A stretch of DNA of 8,919 nucleotides from an uncultured Clostridia bacterium (lineage in GTDB: Bacteria; Bacillota_A; Clostridia; Oscillospirales; Oscillospiraceae): contig CAMJGU010000026.1 of assembly GCA_946405325.1 (NCBI GenBank), positions 1 to 8,919 on the forward strand. Direction: 5' to 3'. The notes under the pieces are model-generated. The model had not been told where the DNA came from, searched no databases, and worked only from the letters and a program-made list of their open reading frames with translations. Shown piece by piece: positions 4,767 to 8,919 of the stretch. Position 1 is the stretch's first letter. Every line of letters begins with the position of its first letter. The position numbers and the translations under genes were made by a program.

Positions 4767-6437
4767 ATGGAACAGACGCGCTGGTACAAAGACCGCGTTT
4801 TTTATCAAATCTGGCCCCGCAGCTTCAAGGACGGGGACGGCGACGGCGTGGGCGACCTCTACGGCGTCTATGAAAAGCTGGACTACATCCAGTCGCTGGG
4901 CTGCGACGGCATCTGGTTCTCGCCGCTCTATCCCTCCCCCGGCGTGGACTGCGGGTACGACATCTCCGACTACACGGACATCGACCCGCTCTACGGCGGC
5001 ATGGAGGCGTTCCGCAAGGTGTTGGACGGCGCGCATGAACGCGGCATGAAGGTCATCATGGATCTGGTAGTCAACCACACCAGCGACGAGCATGAGTGGT
5101 TCCAGAAGTCCCGGCGGCGCATCGAGCCGTACACCGATTATTACATCTGGCGTCCCGCGCTGCCCGGCGGCAAGCTGCCGAACAACTGGGACAGCCAGTT
5201 CGAGGGCAAGGCGTGGCAGTGGGACGAGCTGCGGCAGGAGTACTATCTCCACATCTTCGCCGTCAAGCAGCCCGACCTCAACATGGATAACCCGCTCGTG
5301 CGCGAGGAGGTCAAGAAGATCCTGCGCTTCTGGCTGGAGCAGGGCGTGGACGGCTTCCGCGAGGACGTGATCACGTTCATCTCCAAGCGCGACGGCCTGC
5401 CCAACGACTACTGGATGCCGACCGTCCGCGGCATCTTCCACTACAACCACGGCCCGCGCGTCCACGACTACCTCGCCGAGTTCAAGCGCGACGCGCTCGC
5501 CGGTCACGACACGTTCACCATCGGCGAGGCGCCGCTGGTGTCGCCCGGGCGCGCGCTGGACTATGTGGACGAGCGGCGCGGGCAGCTGGACGCCATGATC
5601 CAGTTTCAGAGCATGGAGGCGGACTGCTTCATGACCGACTACGTGCCCCTGCCCTTCTCCGCGCGGCGGCTCAAGCGCGCCTTCGACCGCTGGCAGAAGA
5701 AGCTGGACGGCAGGGGCTGGAACATGCTCTATCTCGAAAACCACGACCATCCCCGCGTCATCTCCCGCTACGGGAGCGAGAAGTACCGCGTGGAGAGCGG
5801 CAAGATGCTCGCCTGCGCGTATCTGTTCCTGAAAGGCACGCCCTTTGTCTATCAGGGGCAGGAGCTCGGCATGGTCAACTGGCGGCCCGACGATCCCGAC
5901 CTCTACGAGGACGTGCAGACCCGCTGGCACTACGCCCACACGCTCGCGCACATTCTCCCGGACAACGTTCGGCTCAAGTGGTGCCATCGCTCGTCCCGCG
6001 ACAACGCCCGCACGCCGGTGCAGTGGAGCGCGGAGGCGCACGCGGGCTTCACCACCGGTACGCCGTGGTTCAGCGTCAACGACAACTACCGCACCATCAA
6101 CGCCGCCGCGCAGGAGGACGATCCCGACTCCCTGCTCAACTTCTACCGCCGCGCCATCCGGCTCCGCAAGGAGCTGCGCGTGATCCGCGACGGCAGCTTC
6201 ACCGACCACGCGCCGCTCTCCGGCAGCCTCTACGTCTACTCCCGCTCTCTCGGCGGCGAGCGGGTGCTGGTGGTCTGCTCCTTCGTGGAGCGTCCGGTAC
6301 GCTTTCGCGCGCCCAAGGGCTTTGACCTTTCCCGGGGAACGCTGCTGCTTTCCAACTACGGCGCGGAGCAGTCGGGCAATGGATTTATCACAAAGCCCTA
6401 CGAGTGCCGAGTCTATCACTTTGCACAAAACAGCTGA
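4767..6437 (+). CDS. GH13 alpha-glucosidase, oligo-1,6-glucosidase type
   Basis: Retaining glycoside hydrolase that releases glucose from the non-reducing ends of short alpha-glucans; probably intracellular, as no signal peptide is visible. Its 556 residues match the family's usual 550-560. The (beta/alpha)8 barrel begins WYKDRVFYQIWPRSF (6-20), followed by the metal-binding loop DGDGDGVGD (22-30). Conserved regions: DLVVNHTSDEH (99-109); GVDGFREDVITF (193-204), nucleophile Asp200; TIGEAP (251-256), acid/base Glu254; LENHDHPR (323-330), transition-state Asp327. TPVQW and GFTTGTPWFSVNDNY precede the C-terminal beta domain. Val201, right after the nucleophile, is typical of alpha-1,6-specific enzymes (isomaltose, panose), whereas maltases tend to have Ala or Thr there. 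Glu199 where Met, Ile or Leu is more usual is a small oddity. Trehalose-6-phosphate hydrolase is a related alternative, but no PTS or tre gene is nearby. It could be co-transcribed with arcC. Confidence 0.92.
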   Translation: MEQTRWYKDRVFYQIWPRSFKDGDGDGVGDLYGVYEKLDYIQSLGCDGIWFSPLYPSPGVDCGYDISDYTDIDPLYGGMEAFRKVLDGAHERGMKVIMDLVVNHTSDEHEWFQKSRRRIEPYTDYYIWRPALPGGKLPNNWDSQFEGKAWQWDELRQEYYLHIFAVKQPDLNMDNPLVREEVKKILRFWLEQGVDGFREDVITFISKRDGLPNDYWMPTVRGIFHYNHGPRVHDYLAEFKRDALAGHDTFTIGEAPLVSPGRALDYVDERRGQLDAMIQFQSMEADCFMTDYVPLPFSARRLKRAFDRWQKKLDGRGWNMLYLENHDHPRVISRYGSEKYRVESGKMLACAYLFLKGTPFVYQGQELGMVNWRPDDPDLYEDVQTRWHYAHTLAHILPDNVRLKWCHRSSRDNARTPVQWSAEAHAGFTTGTPWFSVNDNYRTINAAAQEDDPDSLLNFYRRAIRLRKELRVIRDGSFTDHAPLSGSLYVYSRSLGGERVLVVCSFVERPVRFRAPKGFDLSRGTLLLSNYGAEQSGNGFITKPYECRVYHFAQNS

Positions 6438-6460
6438 CCGGCTGAGCCAATAAATAGACT

Positions 6461-6501
6461 AAAGGATGACGCGGATTTGCTTGACTCTACGTCGTCCTTT
6501 T
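6461..6501. terminator. Imperfect inverted repeat after the glucosidase (terminator or operator)
   Basis: AAAGGATGACG (6461-6471) pairs with CGTCGTCCTTT (6490-6500): 11 pairs, one a G-U, around an 18-base loop. A short TTTT run at 6498-6501 partly overlaps the stem. It begins 23 bases after the glucosidase stop, which fits a terminator, but the right arm also lies in the spacer of the next promoter and the -35 box lies in the loop, so it could be an operator. I favour a weak terminator. Confidence 0.5.
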
Positions 6502-6509
6502 GCTATAAT
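6481..6509 (+). promoter_or_regulatory. Strong sigma-A promoter of the zinc-finger protein gene
   Basis: -35 TTGACT (6481-6486), exactly 17 bases, then a consensus -10 TATAAT (6504-6509). Transcription would start near 6516, with a leader of about 35 bases to the ATG at 6551. The gene therefore has its own transcription unit rather than depending on the glucosidase promoter. Confidence 0.88.
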
Positions 6510-6550
6510 GAGAGGGCTGTGAAATATGTTGAACTAAGGGGGTTTTTGTC

Positions 6551-7609
6551 ATGCAGCCGAATCAGGCGCAGCCCACGCCGCGCGGAAAAATCTGGTGCGT
6601 GATCTATACCGACGCGGAGCACGAATGCTTTGAGATCCGCACCATGGCACTGGAAAAGGATGAGCCGGTCACGCTCTATCACAAGGAGTATTCCTCCGGT
6701 ACGGCGCTGGGTGACTTCCTCGCCGCCGATCTCTCCGTCTGGGAGCAGCTTCGGCCCAAGGTCGCGGAGGCGGTTCAGTCGATCAACGAGGGGCGCTACC
6801 TCAAAAAGAGCCTCAACGCCATTTTCTACTGCACGCTGTACTGGCTCAACCAGAGCGCGTTCTTCGCGCCCTTTGCCGCCACGCTCCAGCGCCTGCAGAT
6901 CACGCAGGGCACGGGCGACCCGCTCTCGCTCGACGCGTGCAACGCGCAGATGGCCTATTATCAGGATCTGCAGGCCTATTTCCGCTCTCTGGTCGATCAG
7001 GTCTTCTCCGCGCCGGAGAGTGAGGACGTGGCGAACCGCTACTTCGCGCTCCAGCACCGCTACGGCGAGACCTCCTATCCCTCGTTCGCCTTTGAAGCGG
7101 TGAAATACCTGCCGATGCAGCAGGGCGTCAGCGGGCTGTACCCCTACGACCAGTTCCTCGAAGAGGACGAGCGGCACGATTCCCGCACCATCATCACCGA
7201 GGTATTGGAGACCGAGGATCCCGCGGCGTTCTCCGAGTTCCTGCTCTACCGCTATTTGCAGGAGAACCTGCACCTGCGCAAGTGCAAGTACTGCGGGCGG
7301 CTGTTCGCCACCCACGGCCACACGAAGCTCGAGTACTGTGATCGCCTGATCGAGAACTCCACCAAGACCTGCCGCGAGATGGGCTCGCTGCGGCTCTACG
7401 AGGCGCGCAAGATGGAGGATCCCGCCATCCGCGAGTACAAGCGCTCGTACAAGACCCACAACGCCCGCATCCGCTACGGTCTGATGAGCCGGGAGGAGTT
7501 CACCGCCTGGTCCATCGAGGCGCGCGCCAAGCGCGACGCCTGCTGCGCCGGTCAACTGCCGCTGGACGACTTCGTCGCCTGGCTCAACAGCGACAAGGCA
7601 GAAAAATAA
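6551..7609 (+). CDS. Uncharacterised zinc-finger protein, DUF6076-like
   Basis: A 352-residue protein of unknown function. Residues 1-240 form a mostly helical, soluble region with no motif I can name and no membrane segment or signal peptide. Residues 245-274 hold a clear four-cysteine zinc-binding pattern, C-x2-C-x14-C-x10-C (Cys245, 248, 263, 274), starting RKCKYCGRLF. A basic, helical tail follows (YEARKMEDPAIREYKRSYK, about 283-301) that could contact nucleic acid; Cys331-Cys332 lie further on. The layout of a variable N-terminal region plus a C-terminal C-x2-C...YC...C finger and basic helix resembles proteins annotated DUF6076 and, more loosely, CGNR-type zinc fingers of bacterial regulators. 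The assignment is from memory of the pattern. The start is well supported: AAGGGGG (6536-6542) lies 8 bases before the ATG. A nucleic-acid-binding or regulatory role is inference only. Confidence 0.75.
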   Translation: MQPNQAQPTPRGKIWCVIYTDAEHECFEIRTMALEKDEPVTLYHKEYSSGTALGDFLAADLSVWEQLRPKVAEAVQSINEGRYLKKSLNAIFYCTLYWLNQSAFFAPFAATLQRLQITQGTGDPLSLDACNAQMAYYQDLQAYFRSLVDQVFSAPESEDVANRYFALQHRYGETSYPSFAFEAVKYLPMQQGVSGLYPYDQFLEEDERHDSRTIITEVLETEDPAAFSEFLLYRYLQENLHLRKCKYCGRLFATHGHTKLEYCDRLIENSTKTCREMGSLRLYEARKMEDPAIREYKRSYKTHNARIRYGLMSREEFTAWSIEARAKRDACCAGQLPLDDFVAWLNSDKAEK

Positions 7610-7612
7610 ACC

Positions 7613-7644
7613 GCCGCCCTGTCGCCGCAAGGCGATGGGGCTGC
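7613..7644. other. Intergenic hairpin with GCAA loop, no T run
   Basis: CCCTGTCGCC (7617-7626) pairs with GGCGATGGGG (7631-7640) through ten pairs, two of them G-U, around a GCAA tetraloop. G7616-C7641 and, past one mismatch, C7614-G7643 and G7613-C7644 extend it. It begins only a few bases after the zinc-finger gene's stop codon. There is no T run downstream on the plus strand, so it is not a standard terminator; it could protect the 3' end of the upstream message or act as a partial terminator. It resembles the hairpin after arcC in loop and in its A-rich left flank. Confidence 0.45.
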
Positions 7645-7676
7645 TTCCCACTTGATTATGATTTTAGGAGGCTGCT

Positions 7677-8786
7677 ATGGAAACGAGACCCTTTGTTCCC
7701 TGGGAAATGATGAACGCGTTCATGATCGACGTGTTCCAGAAATACGGCGTGCCCGCCGCCGACGCCGCCATCTGCGCGGACGTGCTCTTGGAGAGCGACC
7801 GCCGCGGCATCGAGAGCCACGGCTGCAACCGCTTCAAGCCCATCTACCTCGACCGCATCGAGAACGGCACGCTGCTGCCGGTGACGAAGATCGACATTCT
7901 CAAGGAGACACCCACCACGGTCGTCATGGACGCCAACAACGGCATGGGCATGGTCGCGAGCCACAGGATGATGGAGATGCTGATCGAAAAGGCAAAGACC
8001 TACGGTATGGCAGGCGGCGCGATCTGCAACTCCACCCACTACGGCATCGCGGGCTACTGGACGACGATGGCGGAAAAGGCGGGCATGATTGGCATTTCCG
8101 GTACGAACGCGCGTCCCTCGGTCGCGCCGACCTTCGGCGTGGAGCCGATGATGGGCACGAACCCTCTGACCTTCACCATGCCCACCGACGAGGAATTCCC
8201 GTTCAACTTTGACTGCGCCACGAGCATCGTCCAGAACGGCAAGATCGAGTTCTACGAGCGCAGCGGCAAGCCGACGCCCGCGGGGCTGGTCGTCACCAAG
8301 GACGGCGGCACCATGACCGATTCCGGCGAGATCCTGCGCGAGATGCGCAAGGGCAACTGCGCGCTGCTGTCCATCGGCGGTCTTGGCGAGGAGACCGGCG
8401 GCTACAAGGGCTACGGCTTCACCACCATCGTGGAGATTTTGTCCGCGGCGCTGACCGGCGGCCCGTTCATGAAGGAGCTGAGCGGAAAGAACCCCGACGG
8501 CAGCAACAAGATGTATCGCCTCGGCCACTTCTTCTTCGTCATCAACCCGGAATTTTTCATGGGTCTCGACACCTTTGAAAAGACCAGCGGCGACATTCTC
8601 CGCGGTCTGCGCGCGAGCGAAAAGGCGCCCGGCGCGGAGCGCATCTATACCGCGGGCGAAAAGGAATGGCTCGCGTGGCAGGATCGCAAGGACAAGGGCG
8701 TGCCCGTGGGCGAGAGCATCCAGAAGGAGCTCATCGAGCTGCGCGACCGCTTCGCCCTCGACTACAGGTTCCCGTTTGAGGGATAA
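7677..8786 (+). CDS. Ldh2-family NAD(P)-dependent malate/lactate-type dehydrogenase
   Basis: A 369-residue soluble oxidoreductase of the Ldh_2 family (malate, L-lactate, ureidoglycolate and sulfolactate dehydrogenases, such as AllD/YlbC), unrelated in fold to classical lactate/malate dehydrogenases. Family marks: DRRGIESHGCNRF (41-53) with His48, CNSTHYGIAGYW (117-128) with the probable catalytic His121, PTFGVEPMMGTNPLTF (151-166) in the nicotinamide-binding region, FDCATS (178-183), and GGYKGYGFTTIVEILSAALTG (from 241). The length is slightly above the usual 330-360. AGGAGG (7666-7671) five bases before the ATG fixes the start. It is followed after 20 bases by a malic enzyme, so malate/oxaloacetate interconversion is the most likely role. 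Lactate or ureidoglycolate cannot be excluded; a carbamate kinase about 3 kb away could hint at allantoin breakdown, but no other gene of that pathway is here. No convincing promoter lies directly upstream. Confidence 0.9.
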   Translation: METRPFVPWEMMNAFMIDVFQKYGVPAADAAICADVLLESDRRGIESHGCNRFKPIYLDRIENGTLLPVTKIDILKETPTTVVMDANNGMGMVASHRMMEMLIEKAKTYGMAGGAICNSTHYGIAGYWTTMAEKAGMIGISGTNARPSVAPTFGVEPMMGTNPLTFTMPTDEEFPFNFDCATSIVQNGKIEFYERSGKPTPAGLVVTKDGGTMTDSGEILREMRKGNCALLSIGGLGEETGGYKGYGFTTIVEILSAALTGGPFMKELSGKNPDGSNKMYRLGHFFFVINPEFFMGLDTFEKTSGDILRGLRASEKAPGAERIYTAGEKEWLAWQDRKDKGVPVGESIQKELIELRDRFALDYRFPFEG

Positions 8787-8806
8787 CGGAAAGGAATTTT
8801 CATTTT

Positions 8807-8919
8807 ATGGATTACGCAAAGGAATCGCTGCGCCTGCACGGCGAATGGAAGGGCAAGATCGAGGTCGTGTCCACCGTCAAAACCGACACCAAGGACGACC
8901 TCTCCCTCGCCTACACCCC
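8807..8919 (+). CDS. Malic enzyme, N-terminal fragment (3' end outside window)
   Basis: The first 37 codons of a malic enzyme, which oxidatively decarboxylates malate to pyruvate and CO2 with reduction of NAD(P). The visible start is MDYAKESLRLHGEW, then a KTDTKDDLSLAYTP segment; the last part matches the bacterial malic-enzyme signature LAYTPGVA, whose Tyr (Tyr36 here) is the catalytic acid. AAGGA at 8791-8795 lies 11 bases before the ATG, a slightly long spacing. It starts 20 bases after the dehydrogenase stop with no terminator between, so the two are very probably one operon. Too little is visible to tell NAD from NADP dependence or to see whether a phosphotransacetylase-like C-terminal domain follows. 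Confidence 0.85.
   Translation, partial: MDYAKESLRLHGEWKGKIEVVSTVKTDTKDDLSLAYT

Noticed and set aside
3735..6428. An 897-codon open frame on the minus strand opposite arcC and the glucosidase
   Set aside because: Its length comes from high GC at third codon positions of the real plus-strand genes, which suppresses stops in the opposing frame. The translation is repetitive in Val, Ala, Arg and Leu, matches no family I know, and the plus-strand genes have complete catalytic motifs and ribosome-binding sites.
7634..7662. Promoter directly upstream of the Ldh2-type gene using TATGAT at 7657-7662
   Set aside because: There is no acceptable -35 box 16-18 bases upstream, and transcription would start inside the ribosome-binding site.
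3768..8786. Allantoin-degradation cluster, from carbamate kinase plus an AllD-like dehydrogenase
   Set aside because: The two genes are separated by a glucosidase and a zinc-finger gene with its own promoter. No allantoinase, allantoate amidohydrolase or carbamoyltransferase gene is present, and the dehydrogenase pairs with a malic enzyme instead.

Overview
The window looks like the chromosome of a GC-rich, low-oxygen Firmicute, most likely a gut clostridium of the Oscillospiraceae type. This is inferred from three things: strong AGGAGG-like ribosome-binding sites, sigma-70/sigma-A type promoters, and protein families (AbrB-type regulator, DUF6076-like zinc-finger protein, Ldh2-type dehydrogenase beside a malic enzyme) common in that group. 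No marker gene fixes the genus. Coding density is high, no gap reaches 300 bases, and I saw no rRNA, tRNA, CRISPR array, transposase or prophage gene.

Layout from left to right. (1) The 3' part of a YbaB/EbfC nucleoid-associated protein ends at 342 and is closed by a clear intrinsic terminator. (2) A two-gene cassette (455-1857) has its own near-consensus promoter with a palindrome over the -10 box. It encodes a 73-residue AbrB/SpoVT-type regulator and, with a 4-base ATGA overlap, a 394-residue macrolide-type (GT1/MGT) glycosyltransferase. It is visibly less GC-rich than the rest of the window and ends at a bidirectional terminator shared with argS. (3) argS (arginyl-tRNA synthetase) is on the minus strand. 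Its promoter interlocks with that of the divergent arcC (carbamate kinase) in a 133-base gap. (4) arcC is followed 60 bases later by a GH13 alpha-glucosidase of the oligo-1,6-glucosidase type, with a GCAA-loop hairpin between them. (5) An uncharacterised four-cysteine zinc-finger protein (DUF6076-like) has its own strong promoter. (6) An Ldh2-family NAD(P)-dependent dehydrogenase is followed after 20 bases by the start of a malic enzyme, which runs off the right edge.

The genes make small independent units rather than one pathway. argS and arcC share arginine as a theme: charging it to tRNA, and gaining ATP from carbamoyl phosphate, a product of arginine or purine breakdown. The glucosidase feeds glucose into central metabolism. 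The dehydrogenase/malic-enzyme pair probably works at the malate-oxaloacetate-pyruvate node. The regulator-glycosyltransferase cassette is the best candidate for an acquired accessory function, such as glycosylation of a small hydrophobic molecule, possibly an antibiotic. I see no convincing evidence of a wholly new biological system here. The items most worth following up are that cassette with its operator, the zinc-finger protein of unknown function, and the interlocked argS/arcC promoters.
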